The position numbers and the translations under genes are program-made. Of a DNA stretch of 64,000 nucleotides, positions 1 through 9,030 are shown in pieces (within the stretch, counting starts at the first letter, position 1; every line of letters starts with the position of its first letter). Source of the DNA: CAIZGX01 sp046048875. GTDB lineage: Bacteria; Bacteroidota; Bacteroidia; Flavobacteriales_D; Sanyastnellaceae. Below the pieces are notes generated by a model that did not search any database, was not told where the DNA came from, and saw only the letters and a program-made list of their open reading frames with translations. Where the stretch lies: assembly GCA_046048875.1 (NCBI GenBank), contig JBJOFG010000017.1, positions 62,001 through 126,000 on the forward strand. The letters run 5' to 3'.

Positions 1-1195
1 AAATGCGCAGACTTCCCTTGCCAGTTAACTCACTCGCAGCCGCATCTATTTGAATGGCATGATGTAACGGTGAATTCGTTTCAACAATCGTTGCCGCGGC
101 TTGAATTCCGCGAATGGTTATGTCACACGAGTTTCGTTTCAACACCGCGTAGGACGGCGCTTTCACCAACATTAATTCTTTCGGGTTTTTTTGAATTGGT
201 CCTGAGAATTTAAACTTCTTCAACTTTGGTGATTTCGCCAAATAAGCACTCAACGTATCTGCCGGCTGCTGATCGAATGAGAAAATGACGCCCTCGAAAT
301 TGTTATTTGGAAGAGCGCCTTCTCTTCCACCTATAGCGAAAAACAAGGTGTCGCTGTTCTCCAATGACCCGTACCGAAAAGGAATATTTGCGGAAACAGG
401 GGACAATCGAATTCTATCTATCATGCCGTATGCGCCAACAATGAAGCCACTTCCAACAGAATCTGTCTTGAATACATCCTCTGAGATTTTCTCTATTTTC
501 TTCGGAGACAAACGCATATTCAATGGATACGATTGTTCGGTTGAAACAGGTTGCTCTATGAAGTCACCCACTTCGTTCTCATCCCAAATTCTGTTTTCAT
601 TTAAATCGGAAAAAGCAGCGATATGAAAAATTGTCTTCGGTAAATAGTTGAAGGTAAACTCTCCCTTTTCATTCACCTTTTTGGCATAAGCCACCGATCC
701 CATTAGACTGTCTGAATACAAGACAACCGTAGCCTTTTCAGGGACACCACCCTTTTGTGCGTCGTAAACAGCGCCGCTAAGTGAAGCTGAATCAAGTTTA
801 CTTCCGGTCGAGAAAACAAAATTCAGAGAAGCTTTATTTCCTTCCGTAATATCTGAAATGGCGTTGCCGAATTCAATGGTGTATGTCGTATTCGCCTTCA
901 ACGTATCGGTCCACGAAAGCATAGCTAAGCGCTTATTGCAAATGAGCGTAGCCGGTTGTTTCAATGCTGGAGAAACGATTACTTCATTCGCGGCACCTGC
1001 TTGAACGAACTCATCGAAATTCAGCACAAGCGTATTTGTTGCAACATTCGTGGCGAATGAGTCGATGCTTTGGGCCAAAAGCTTTGGCGGAGTGACATCT
1101 TTCGCACCTCCATTCAGTCCGCGCACCTGAGCGCATCCCACAGCAACGAGCGCGATTCCAATGACAATACTATTTCGAAGATTAAAAAACTTCAT
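1..1195 (-). CDS. Ig-like (Big_5/SbsA-type) domain lipoprotein, partial
   Basis: The gene runs off the left edge, so only the first 398 residues are visible. The N-terminus is a lipoprotein signal: a short basic start, a hydrophobic stretch and a lipobox ending VGC, followed by AQVRGLNGG, so it should be anchored in the envelope. Residues of about 35-125 (starting DVTPPKLLAQS) resemble the bacterial Ig-like Big_5 domain found in Bacteroidota surface lipoproteins; the rest looks like further beta-rich extracellular sequence. The start ATG lies 14 nt inside the upstream reductase gene, so the two are probably cotranscribed. Exact function unknown. No internal stop was seen in the visible part. 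Confidence 0.75.
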   Translation of the reverse strand, partial: MKFFNLRNSIVIGIALVAVGCAQVRGLNGGAKDVTPPKLLAQSIDSFATNVATNTLVLNFDEFVQAGAANEVIVSPALKQPATLICNKRLAMLSWTDTLKANTTYTIEFGNAISDITEGNKASLNFVFSTGSKLDSASLSGAVYDAQKGGVPEKATVVLYSDSLMGSVAYAKKVNEKGEFTFNYLPKTIFHIAAFSDLNENRIWDENEVGDFIEQPVSTEQSYPLNMRLSPKKIEKISEDVFKTDSVGSGFIVGAYGMIDRIRLSPVSANIPFRYGSLENSDTLFFAIGGREGALPNNNFEGVIFSFDQQPADTLSAYLAKSPKLKKFKFSGPIQKNPKELMLVKAPSYAVLKRNSCDITIRGIQAAATIVETNSPLHHAIQIDAAASELTGKGSLRI

Positions 1196-1667
1196 TCGCT
1201 AAAATATTGGCTATTTCTTCCAAGCCTGTTAGATCATCTTCGTCGAAGAAGTCGAGTTGGGTGCTATCGACATCCAAAACGCCAATCACCTCACTTCCTT
1301 TTACAATTGGAACTACAATCTCGCTTTTTGAAGCGCTGCTGCAAGCAATGTGTCCAGGAAATTCATCAACGTTGGGAACAATGATTGACGCCCCATTGGC
1401 CCATGAAGTTCCGCAAACTCCTTTTCCATGTTCGATCTGCGTGCAGGCCACAGGACCCTGAAAAACGAAGAGATTGAGGGAGTTGTTGTTCACGATATAG
1501 ATGCCCACCCAAAGAAAATCGAAATTTTCTTTCAGCAAGGCCATGACATTTCCGGCCTTGGCAATAAAATTCGGCTCACCGTCGCATAGCGCAAAAGCCT
1601 GCGCACAAGCGGCTTTGTAACGTTTTTCCTTCGAAAGCTCTTTCGAAATAGTTGGTAATTCAGACAT
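1182..1667 (-). CDS. msrC: Free methionine-(R)-sulfoxide reductase (GAF domain)
   Basis: A single GAF domain of 161 aa, the usual length for fRMsr (YebR type), which reduces free L-methionine-(R)-sulfoxide with thioredoxin in the cytoplasm. Three cysteines sit at residues 75 (VACTQI), 85 (GKGVCG) and 109 (HIACSS). Their spacing of 10 and 24 residues matches the catalytic and resolving cysteines of E. coli fRMsr (84/94/118), so the enzyme should be active. A TACTTTTG -7 element lies 7 nt upstream of the ATG. The 3' end overlaps the Ig-like lipoprotein gene. Other GAF proteins are possible, but the cysteine pattern makes this call strong. Confidence 0.9.
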   Translation of the reverse strand: MSELPTISKELSKEKRYKAACAQAFALCDGEPNFIAKAGNVMALLKENFDFLWVGIYIVNNNSLNLFVFQGPVACTQIEHGKGVCGTSWANGASIIVPNVDEFPGHIACSSASKSEIVVPIVKGSEVIGVLDVDSTQLDFFDEDDLTGLEEIANILANEVF

Positions 1668-1674
1668 AGAAGTT

Positions 1675-1682
1675 CAAAAGTA
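1675..1682 (-). promoter_or_regulatory. Bacteroidota -7 element (TACTTTTG) for msrC
   Basis: On the minus strand this matches the Bacteroidota sigma-70 -7 consensus TAnnTTTG. It ends 7 nt before the msrC ATG. Confidence 0.55.
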
Positions 1683-1707
1683 CAACACCTTGATAAAAAT
1701 CTTGTAT

Positions 1708-1736
1708 TTTGTACTGAAAGGCGTAACCTATATTTG
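1708..1736 (+). promoter_or_regulatory. Promoter of gcvP (TTTG, 17 nt, TATATTTG)
   Basis: TTTG at 1708-1711 and TATATTTG at 1729-1736 form a Bacteroidota -33/-7 pair. The -7 element ends 20 nt before the gcvP ATG at 1757. An ATG at 1753 in another frame ends after five codons and is not a plausible start. Confidence 0.6.
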
Positions 1737-1756
1737 CTGACCTAAAGACAAAATGT

Positions 1757-4588
1757 ATGTCATCTACTAATTTCAGAGATCGCCACAACGGCCCTCGCCA
1801 AGAAGAAGTATCACACATGTTACAAACCATTGGTGTGAACTCTATTGACCAATTGATTAACGAGACTGTTCCAGCGCACATTCGCTTGAAAGCCCCGTTA
1901 AATGTATCAAGCGCAATGAGCGAAGATGAATATCTGAGCCACGCATGGTCATTGGGAAAAATGAATGTGGTTGCAAAAAACTACATCGGATTGGGATACC
2001 ACCCAACTCTTACTCCTACAGTAATTCTAAGAAATATATTCGAAAATCCAGGATGGTATACCGCCTATACTCCCTACCAAGCAGAGATTGCTCAAGGTCG
2101 TTTAGAGGCGTTGTTGAATTTCCAAACCATGGTTACCGACCTTACTTCATTGCCTATTGCAAACGCGAGTTTGTTGGATGAAGGAACTGCTGGTGCTGAA
2201 GCCATGATTTTGTTCTTCCACAGCCGCTCACGTGCAAAAGAGCAAGCAGGTGCGAACAAGTATTTCGTAGACGCGAAGACTTATCCGCAAACCATAGACG
2301 TATTGAAAGGACGTGCTTTCCATTTGGGCATTGAGTTGGTGATTGGCGATTACAAGACACATGTATTCACTCCAGAATTCTTCGGTGCTTGTGTACAATT
2401 CCCAAATGCTGAAGGAAGTGTAGAAGACTATTCATTGTTCTGTGAAGGTGCTCATGCGAACGACGTTTACGTTGCAGTAGCATCAGATCTAATGGCGTTG
2501 GCAACCTTAACACCTCCGGGTGAGTGGGGAGCTGATTTGTGTTTCGGAAACTCACAACGCTTCGGTGTTCCAATGGGATTCGGTGGACCACACGCTGCCT
2601 TCTTCGCAACGAAAGAAGACTTCAAGCGCAATATGCCTGGACGTATCATTGGAGTTTCGAAAGACCGTCACGGTAACACTGCCTATCGCATGGCGCTTCA
2701 AACACGCGAACAACACATTCGTCGTGAAAAAGCGACTTCAAATATTTGTACTGCTCAGGCCTTGTTGGCTGTAATGGCTTCTATGTACGGCGTATACCAC
2801 GGACCTAAAGGTGTTAAGAGCATTGCGACACGTATTCATACATACACACACTCATTACGCAACGCATTAGTAAGCGCTGGAATGAATGTGGTGAACACTT
2901 CGTTCTACGACACATTAACAATTTCTACAACAGACGCGGGTATTCAAGAGCGTGCAGCTTCACACAACGTGAACATGTACTTCCACGCAGGTGGAGTAAG
3001 CCTTTCATTGAATGAAGGAACGAAGCCTGCTGATTTAAACGAACTCTTCTTCATTCTAACAGGAAAAGAAGGGTCGGTGAGTTTAACTACCGAATGTTCA
3101 TTCGGTTCAATGGCTAGAACATCTTCTTACATGACTCATCCGCATTTCAATTCACATCACAGCGAAACGGAGATGTTGCGTTACATGAAGAAGTTGGAGA
3201 ACAAAGACTTGTCATTGGCTCACGCCATGATTCCTTTGGGGTCTTGCACCATGAAATTGAATGCTACCAGCGAGATGATTCCATTGTCTTGGCCAGAGTT
3301 CAATAGCATTCATCCTTTCGCGCCAGCGAATCAAACCAAGGGTTACCAAAAAATGTTGGAAGAACTTGAGAAAGACTTGTGTGAATGCACGGGCTTCGCT
3401 GGAGTATCTCTTCAACCAAACTCAGGTGCACAAGGTGAGTTAGCAGGATTGCTGGTTATTATGGCTTACCACAGAAGTCGCGGTGATCATCACCGTAACA
3501 TTTGCATCATTCCATCTTCTGCACATGGAACAAACCCAGCTTCTGCAGTAATGGCTGGATTGAATGTTGTGGTAACCAAGTGTGACGAAAACGGAAACGT
3601 TGACGTAGCTGACCTTCGCGAGAAAGCTGAACTTCACAAAGACAACCTTGCAGCGTTAATGGTGACTTATCCTTCTACACACGGTGTATTCGAGGAAGCG
3701 ATTAACGAGATTACAGATATCATTCACGCCAACGGCGGACAAGTATATATGGACGGTGCGAACATGAACGCTCAGGTTGGATTGACCAACCCAGGTAACA
3801 TTGGCGCAGACGTTTGTCACTTGAACTTGCACAAGACCTTCGCTATTCCTCACGGAGGTGGTGGTCCTGGCATGGGCCCAATTGGTGTTGCCGCGCACTT
3901 GAAGCCTTTCCTTCCTTCAAACGTATTTGTGAAAACGGGCGGTGAAAACGGAATTAACGGAGTGAGTGCTGCACCATTCGGAAGCGCATTGATCCTATTG
4001 ATTTCTTATGGATACATTAAGATGTTAGGATTCGACGGATTGGCAGATGCTACGAAGGTGGCCATCTTCAACGCGAACTACATGAAAGCGCGTTTGAAAG
4101 GTCATTACGATGTTCTTTATACAGGAACGAACGGACACGTTGCACACGAGATGATTTTGGATTGTCGTTCATTTAAATCTTTCGGGGTTGAAGTGGAAGA
4201 CATTGCGAAGCGTTTGATGGACTATGGTTTCCACGCACCAACCGTTTCTTTCCCGGTTGCTGGAACACTAATGGTTGAACCAACCGAAAGTGAGCCATTG
4301 GTTGAAATGGATCGTTTCTGCGACGCTATGATTCAAATTAGAAAAGAAATTGCAGACGTAGAAAGCGGTGCAGCCGACAAACAAGACAACTTGTTGAAAA
4401 TGGCACCTCACACCGCGCAAGAATTAACAGCAGACGAGTGGAACCACCCGTATTCAAGAAGCGCGGCGGCTTATCCAATGCCTGGTCTTCGTGAAAATAA
4501 ATTCTGGACCAGCGTGGGCCGTGTAGACAACGCCTACGGAGATAGAAACTTGGTTTGTACTTGTCCTCCAATGGAAGCGTTCATGTAA
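1757..4588 (+). CDS. gcvP: Glycine dehydrogenase (decarboxylating), P protein
   Basis: Full-length single-chain P protein of the glycine cleavage system (943 aa; the family is about 950). It decarboxylates glycine using PLP and passes the aminomethyl group to lipoyl-GcvH. The start (NFRDRHNGPRQEEV) and the PLP-lysine region HLNLHKTFAIPHGGGGPG, lysine near residue 692, are typical. Unlike the two-subunit GcvPA/GcvPB form, both halves are fused here. GcvT and GcvH are not nearby, but lipoamide dehydrogenase, the shared L protein, is encoded at 11786. It has its own promoter and is followed by a strong hairpin terminator. Confidence 0.97.
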   Translation: MSSTNFRDRHNGPRQEEVSHMLQTIGVNSIDQLINETVPAHIRLKAPLNVSSAMSEDEYLSHAWSLGKMNVVAKNYIGLGYHPTLTPTVILRNIFENPGWYTAYTPYQAEIAQGRLEALLNFQTMVTDLTSLPIANASLLDEGTAGAEAMILFFHSRSRAKEQAGANKYFVDAKTYPQTIDVLKGRAFHLGIELVIGDYKTHVFTPEFFGACVQFPNAEGSVEDYSLFCEGAHANDVYVAVASDLMALATLTPPGEWGADLCFGNSQRFGVPMGFGGPHAAFFATKEDFKRNMPGRIIGVSKDRHGNTAYRMALQTREQHIRREKATSNICTAQALLAVMASMYGVYHGPKGVKSIATRIHTYTHSLRNALVSAGMNVVNTSFYDTLTISTTDAGIQERAASHNVNMYFHAGGVSLSLNEGTKPADLNELFFILTGKEGSVSLTTECSFGSMARTSSYMTHPHFNSHHSETEMLRYMKKLENKDLSLAHAMIPLGSCTMKLNATSEMIPLSWPEFNSIHPFAPANQTKGYQKMLEELEKDLCECTGFAGVSLQPNSGAQGELAGLLVIMAYHRSRGDHHRNICIIPSSAHGTNPASAVMAGLNVVVTKCDENGNVDVADLREKAELHKDNLAALMVTYPSTHGVFEEAINEITDIIHANGGQVYMDGANMNAQVGLTNPGNIGADVCHLNLHKTFAIPHGGGGPGMGPIGVAAHLKPFLPSNVFVKTGGENGINGVSAAPFGSALILLISYGYIKMLGFDGLADATKVAIFNANYMKARLKGHYDVLYTGTNGHVAHEMILDCRSFKSFGVEVEDIAKRLMDYGFHAPTVSFPVAGTLMVEPTESEPLVEMDRFCDAMIQIRKEIADVESGAADKQDNLLKMAPHTAQELTADEWNHPYSRSAAAYPMPGLRENKFWTSVGRVDNAYGDRNLVCTCPPMEAFM

Positions 4589-4611
4589 TCATACTGACAT
4601 CACACTTTTTC

Positions 4612-4640
4612 AAAAGGCCTCACTTCGGTGGGGCTTTTTG
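4612..4640 (+). terminator. Rho-independent terminator after gcvP
   Basis: A 12-bp stem (one G-T pair) with a TTCG loop at 4624-4627, flanked by A and T runs, starting 23 nt past the gcvP stop. Confidence 0.85.
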
Positions 4641-4669
4641 TTACCTTTACTTCAACAAAAAATTAAACC

Positions 4670-5344
4670 ATGAAAAAAATAATTTTACTTGTCTCCATCG
4701 CGCTTGTGTCTTTGACTGCTGGCGCTCAATTGGCCATTAAGTATACGCCACTCGTGTTCTTTCGTAACATGAAATATACCGTTCATGCTGAATACATGAT
4801 TCCTAATTCTCCGCGCATTTCGGCAGCCTTGGGATTCAGTCAAAACCTTTTCCCAAAATCTTCTGGATTGGAAGATTATGCTGGAGGTACTTATTTCCAG
4901 CAAAATTTGGATAACAGTAACGCTGGATTTTCAATAGATCCGGAAGTACGCATGTACACGAGAAAAAATATGGAAGGCTTTTATTTTGGATTGTATAGCT
5001 CTCAGCGTTTTTCGAGCAGTCAATTAGATGAGTATGCTGATCGTTTCATGGATCCAGCGGATTCAACTTATTACTATGTCAATCCAACAGGTGGTGTTCA
5101 AGATTTGACTACACGTGTTTCCATTTACGGCGCGCAAATCGGGTATCAAAAATTCCAAGGAAAGAACGATCGCTTCGTCATTGATGTATACGTCGGAGGT
5201 GGAACAAAAATCACTTCAAGAAAATACTCCGATGGGAATTCTATGCTCGTAGGTGGTTTCACGAATTCCGTTAGGAACGGTGTTGCACTTCGATTGAATT
5301 TTTCAATCGGATTTTTATTGTTGAAAGGGGACGAATCTAGATAG
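4670..5344 (+). CDS. Secreted protein, probable outer-membrane beta-barrel
   Basis: A 224-aa protein with a clear signal peptide (MKKIILLVSIALVSLTAGAQ). The mature part alternates short amphipathic strands rich in Tyr, Phe and Gly (for example MEGFYFGLYSSQRF and FVIDVYVGGGTKITSRKY) and ends in NGVALRLNFSIGFLLL, as in small Bacteroidota outer-membrane barrels. I do not recognise a named family; a DUF3575-like barrel is one possibility. The last 8 nt overlap convergently with the alanine dehydrogenase gene. The only ATG start is at 4670, just after the gcvP terminator, so it probably has its own promoter. Confidence 0.65.
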   Translation: MKKIILLVSIALVSLTAGAQLAIKYTPLVFFRNMKYTVHAEYMIPNSPRISAALGFSQNLFPKSSGLEDYAGGTYFQQNLDNSNAGFSIDPEVRMYTRKNMEGFYFGLYSSQRFSSSQLDEYADRFMDPADSTYYYVNPTGGVQDLTTRVSIYGAQIGYQKFQGKNDRFVIDVYVGGGTKITSRKYSDGNSMLVGGFTNSVRNGVALRLNFSIGFLLLKGDESR

Positions 5345-6557
5345 CCTCAATAAGCAATTCCAAAGGCTTCCACGACAAATCGAAAGTCGTAGCAATGTCT
5401 TCGTTGGTAAGGGTTCCGTGATAGAGATACACTCCGTTGCGGAACCCTTTCTGATTTCGAATCAGATTTACGATTCCACCTTCGTCGCCCAAATCTAAAA
5501 TCACTGGAGCGAAAATATTCGAGAGTGCATACGACGCTGTTCTCGAAACGCGCGCGGCAATATTCGGAACGCAATAATGAATAACGCCGTGCTTGCGGAA
5601 TGTTGGATTCTCGTGGTTCGTTACTTCTGAAGTTTCGAAACATCCTCCACGATCTATGCTCACGTCTACGATTACACTTCCTTGTTTCATTCCTTGAACC
5701 ATCTCTTCGGAAACAACAACCGGTGTTCTTCCCTTTTTACCTCGAATGGCGCCAATCACGACGTCGGCATATGTCAACGCGCGCGTCAATTCAGAAGGCT
5801 GAATGGTGCTTGTCCACAAGTGAACGCCCAAATCGTTCTGAATGCGTTTCAACTTATAAATACTGTTATCGAAAAGTTTCACACTTGCTCCCAATCCAAG
5901 GGCCGCACGCGCAGCGTTCTCTCCAACGGTTCCTGCACCAATAATGACTACCTCTGTTGGACGAACACCTGTAATACCGCCTAACATTAATCCTCTTCCA
6001 CCGGTATGATGACTGAGGTATTCTGCGGCTAACATAATTGAGGTGTTACCGGCTATTTCTGCCATTGCGCGAACAATGGGGTAAATACCTTTTTTATCTT
6101 GAATGTAATCCCAAGCAATGGCTGTGATTTTTTTTGCTGAAAGTTGAACGAAACACTCTTTCGATTGAACAGGTAGGTTCAAAGCAGAAATCAACGTTTG
6201 CTTTCCAGGCATTAACTCTATTTCTTCGATACTCGGAGGAGCAACCTTCATAATCACATTCGCCTGAAAGACTTGCTTTCGATCATACACAATTGTTGCC
6301 CCGCACTCGCTGTAATCGTGGTCTAGGAAATTACTCTCATTTCCTGCGCCTGATTCTATAATGACATCGTGGCCTCTGCTCACAAGTAAGGCTACACTTT
6401 CAGGGGCCAAAGCCACTCGACGCTCTTGGAAAGAAGTTTCCTTCGGTATACCAATGGTTAGTCGTTGCATGTTCTTTCCAACGTGCAGCATTTCTTCTTG
6501 TGGTGAGAGCGCCGTTTCGAGCGCAATGGAATGAAAATGTTTTTTAGAAAGGGCCAT
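5337..6557 (-). CDS. ald: Alanine dehydrogenase
   Basis: NAD-dependent alanine dehydrogenase of the AlaDH/transhydrogenase-alpha family (406 aa), interconverting L-alanine and pyruvate plus ammonia. Typical pieces are the N-terminal substrate domain (IGIPKETSFQERRVALAPE), the HDV.IESGAG motif, and the Rossmann fold VVIIGAGTVGENAARAALGLGA. The roughly 28-residue N-terminal extension (LSPQEEML) is, as far as I know, normal for the Bacteroidota form, so the ATG at 6557 is kept. A TAACTTCG sequence at 6577-6584 resembles the -7 element with one mismatch. The 3' end overlaps the outer-membrane protein gene by 8 nt. Confidence 0.9.
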   Translation of the reverse strand: MALSKKHFHSIALETALSPQEEMLHVGKNMQRLTIGIPKETSFQERRVALAPESVALLVSRGHDVIIESGAGNESNFLDHDYSECGATIVYDRKQVFQANVIMKVAPPSIEEIELMPGKQTLISALNLPVQSKECFVQLSAKKITAIAWDYIQDKKGIYPIVRAMAEIAGNTSIMLAAEYLSHHTGGRGLMLGGITGVRPTEVVIIGAGTVGENAARAALGLGASVKLFDNSIYKLKRIQNDLGVHLWTSTIQPSELTRALTYADVVIGAIRGKKGRTPVVVSEEMVQGMKQGSVIVDVSIDRGGCFETSEVTNHENPTFRKHGVIHYCVPNIAARVSRTASYALSNIFAPVILDLGDEGGIVNLIRNQKGFRNGVYLYHGTLTNEDIATTFDLSWKPLELLIEAI

Positions 6558-6603
6558 AGCTGAGTTTTCTCATCTTCGAAGTTACGAAACCTTGCTTATT
6601 ATT

Positions 6604-6634
6604 TTTGAAAGGATAGAATTATCTGCTATTTTTG
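6604..6634 (+). promoter_or_regulatory. Promoter (TTTG, 19 nt, TATTTTTG)
   Basis: TTTG at 6604-6607 and TATTTTTG at 6627-6634 are an ideally spaced Bacteroidota -33/-7 pair. Because transcription would start near 6640, the TTG at 6632 cannot be the start codon of the next gene; the ATG at 6653 is. Confidence 0.75.
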
Positions 6635-6652
6635 GACCTCAAATTAAAAACT

Positions 6653-6955
6653 ATGTCACATTCAGATTCTCAGAAGCAAGGTTCATTCTTTTTATGGTTG
6701 ATTGTTCCAGCTGCTGCAATACTAACTTTAATGTTCGTTAACATTAACAACAACGCTGCAGCGCCTATGACAGAACTACCCGGTGCAATTCCTGCTAAAG
6801 AAGTGGAGGTAGTTAAGCACGAAGAGCACACTGCTGCTGATACTTCAGCTCACGCGGCTGATGCTCATGCTGTTGAAGGTGCTAAGGTTGAAGAGGCGAA
6901 AGTTGCCGTAGAAGCAGCTCCTGAAGTTGCTCCAGCTCACAAAGGTTCTCACTAA
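6653..6955 (+). CDS. Small single-pass membrane protein with Ala/Glu/His-rich tail
   Basis: A 100-aa protein: a short polar N-terminus, one transmembrane helix at about residues 10-30 (FFLWLIVPAAAILTLMFV), then a low-complexity tail rich in Ala, Glu, Val and His (repeats such as AHAADAHA and KVEEAKV). The ATG was chosen over an in-frame TTG at 6632 because that TTG lies inside the -7 element. The gene ends with a 4-nt convergent overlap with tsaE. I do not recognise a family. The tail composition suggests an extended, possibly metal-binding or protein-binding periplasmic segment, but that is inference. Confidence 0.6.
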   Translation: MSHSDSQKQGSFFLWLIVPAAAILTLMFVNINNNAAAPMTELPGAIPAKEVEVVKHEEHTAADTSAHAADAHAVEGAKVEEAKVAVEAAPEVAPAHKGSH

Positions 6956-7353
6956 AATTCAAAAACACGCTTTCCATTTTCTTCACGAATGCGAAGAAAA
7001 TGATGCTCGTCTAAATAATCGAACGCCACTTCCGGCCATTCGATAAACACATATCGAGCACCGAATAAATAATCTTCGAAGCCGAACTCTTGCAGTTCGG
7101 CTTTTGATTTTACACGGTATAAATCGAAGTGATACATGCGCTCATTGTTGTGCAAATGATACTCGTTTACCAATGAAAACGTAGGAGAACTGGTATTCTC
7201 TTCGCCCAACAACTTTGCTATGGTAGAGATAAAGGTTGTTTTTCCAGCACCCATTTCACCTTCCACACAAAATATTCCAGACGGATGTTTCTGAATGAAC
7301 TGCTGTGCAAGCGATTCCAATTCCTCCAACGATTTTACTTCAAACTGCTGCAT
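6952..7353 (-). CDS. tsaE: tRNA threonylcarbamoyladenosine biosynthesis ATPase TsaE
   Basis: 133 aa, normal for TsaE, the P-loop ATPase that with TsaB and TsaD makes the t6A modification at position 37 of ANN-decoding tRNAs. The Walker A motif GEMGAGKTT is at residues 32-40, followed by the family signature SSPTFSLVNEYH and the Walker-B-like region FDLYR; VFIEWPE is also typical. It starts 1 nt after the porX stop codon on the same strand, so the two are cotranscribed, an arrangement I associate with Bacteroidota. Confidence 0.92.
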   Translation of the reverse strand: MQQFEVKSLEELESLAQQFIQKHPSGIFCVEGEMGAGKTTFISTIAKLLGEENTSSPTFSLVNEYHLHNNERMYHFDLYRVKSKAELQEFGFEDYLFGARYVFIEWPEVAFDYLDEHHFLRIREENGKRVFEF

Positions 7354-7354
7354 G

Positions 7355-8914
7355 CTATTTCGATTGTAACACCACGAACGGAATAATCATTTCCTCCAAC
7401 GAAATACCTCCGTGTTGGAAAGTGTTTTGATAGTAATTCATGAATTGATTGTAGTTGTTTGGATAAACAAGAAAATCATTATTCATGGCGAATACGTAGG
7501 CGGTGCTAATGTTCTGTTTCGGCAAATGCGCATCGCTTGGATTGCGTATTTCGAAGACTTCCTTCGGGTTGTAATCTAAATTTCTTCCTGCTTTATAACG
7601 CAAATTTGAATTGGTAGCACGATCTCCAACAATGCGAATCGGATTCTCAACACGCACTGTTCCGTGATCTGTTGTAATAATCACCTTGCACTTCTTTTCG
7701 GCCAACTGCTTCAGCATTTCCAGAAGAGCACTGTGCTCGAACCAACTTTCAGTGAGCGACAAATACGCCGGCTCATCGTCGGCCAATTCTTTAATCACAT
7801 CCATCTCGGTGCGAGCGTGACTGAGCATATCTACGAAGTTGTAGACGATTACATTCAAGTTGTTCTTCAGCAGGTTCGTAAATGATTCAGCTAATTTCTT
7901 CCCGGAGTGATAATTCGTAATCTTGTTGTACGACCACTTCACATCGAGCCCCAAACGCTTCAATTGCGCCCCTAAGAAATCTTCTTCGTGCAGATTTTTT
8001 CCGCCTTCATCTTCTTCACTCTTCCACCAATTCGGATATAGCTTTTGCATTTCCGAAGGCATTAAACCCGAGAACAGGGCGTTGCGCGCATAGTGGGTGG
8101 CTGTAGGAAGAATGCTGAAGAACAAGTCTTCTTCTTCAATTCTGTAAAACGGTTTTATGTGTGGAATGAGCGTCTTCCATTGATCGTAGCGCAAGTTGTC
8201 TATGACCAACATAAACACCGACTCATCGGGCTTTGCAGAAGCAATTAAGGGAGCCACGCGCTGACGAAAAACAGAGTTCGAAAGCAGGGGTGCTTTCGAA
8301 AAATCCTTCATCCACTCGAGGTAATTCTGTTTAATGAACTTTGAAAACTGATCGTTTGCTTCTCTTCGTTGCGTCTTAAAAATTTCATTCATACCTTCAT
8401 CGTCCGACCCGCGAAGCTCTTGCGACCAGTATGTCATTTTCTTGAAGAAGTTCTTCCACTCCTCAGCATCCATGCGCTGACCCAACTGCACGCTAATTTC
8501 ACGAAACTCTTGACGGTAGTCGTTGGTTGTCTTTTCACTTACCAATCGTTTTTCGTCGAGATTCTTTTTAATCGTCAAAAGAATCTGATTCGGATTAACT
8601 GGCTTAATGAGGTAATCGGAAATCTTCGAGCCAATAGCATCTTCCATGATGTGCTCTTCTTCGCTCTTTGTAATCATAACGATTGGAAGCGAAGAGTCGA
8701 TTGCCTTCATGTCCTGAAGCACTTGCAAACCACTTAATCCAGGCATGTTTTCATCGAGAAAAACAATATCGAAAAATTCCTTCTTGACACAATCAATCGC
8801 CGAACGCCCATTGTTTACGGTTGTAAGGACATAGCCCTTTTGTTCGAGATACAGAATATGCGGCTTTAGCAATTCAATCTCATCGTCGGCCCAAAGTATT
8901 TTTACAGGATTCAT
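7355..8914 (-). CDS. porX: T9SS regulator PorX: response regulator with PglZ domain
   Basis: 519 aa, matching PorX (about 518 aa in Porphyromonas), an orphan response regulator needed for type IX secretion gene expression. An N-terminal receiver domain (residues 1-120) carries the acidic pocket ADDE (9-12), phospho-acceptor Asp54 (FLDENMPG), and the Thr/Lys of MITKS. The C-terminal half is a PglZ/alkaline-phosphatase-like domain with metal-ligand motifs such as VIDNLRYDQW, ITTDHGT and FQHGGISLEEMI. An upstream TTG could extend the frame by 8 residues, but MNPVKILWADDE is the normal start. It links this window to the T9SS cargo encoded at 9031, 14591, 47893 and 60624. Confidence 0.93.
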   Translation of the reverse strand: MNPVKILWADDEIELLKPHILYLEQKGYVLTTVNNGRSAIDCVKKEFFDIVFLDENMPGLSGLQVLQDMKAIDSSLPIVMITKSEEEHIMEDAIGSKISDYLIKPVNPNQILLTIKKNLDEKRLVSEKTTNDYRQEFREISVQLGQRMDAEEWKNFFKKMTYWSQELRGSDDEGMNEIFKTQRREANDQFSKFIKQNYLEWMKDFSKAPLLSNSVFRQRVAPLIASAKPDESVFMLVIDNLRYDQWKTLIPHIKPFYRIEEEDLFFSILPTATHYARNALFSGLMPSEMQKLYPNWWKSEEDEGGKNLHEEDFLGAQLKRLGLDVKWSYNKITNYHSGKKLAESFTNLLKNNLNVIVYNFVDMLSHARTEMDVIKELADDEPAYLSLTESWFEHSALLEMLKQLAEKKCKVIITTDHGTVRVENPIRIVGDRATNSNLRYKAGRNLDYNPKEVFEIRNPSDAHLPKQNISTAYVFAMNNDFLVYPNNYNQFMNYYQNTFQHGGISLEEMIIPFVVLQSK

Positions 8915-9000
8915 TCTTCTTTTATAGGTTGAAAGCAACAGTGCAAATGTCGTAACGAAGTAATGGGAATAAATTGCATGGCCGTAAAAAATATGAAGAC

Positions 9001-9008
9001 TATATTTG
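9001..9008 (+). promoter_or_regulatory. -7 element (TATATTTG) for the delta-60 repeat protein
   Basis: Matches TAnnTTTG exactly and ends 22 nt before the ATG at 9031. A possible -33 TTG at 8974-8976 is 24 nt upstream, slightly long. It rules out the alternative TTG start at 8974. Confidence 0.55.
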
Positions 9009-9030
9009 TGGGACTTACAAAATCTTCAAA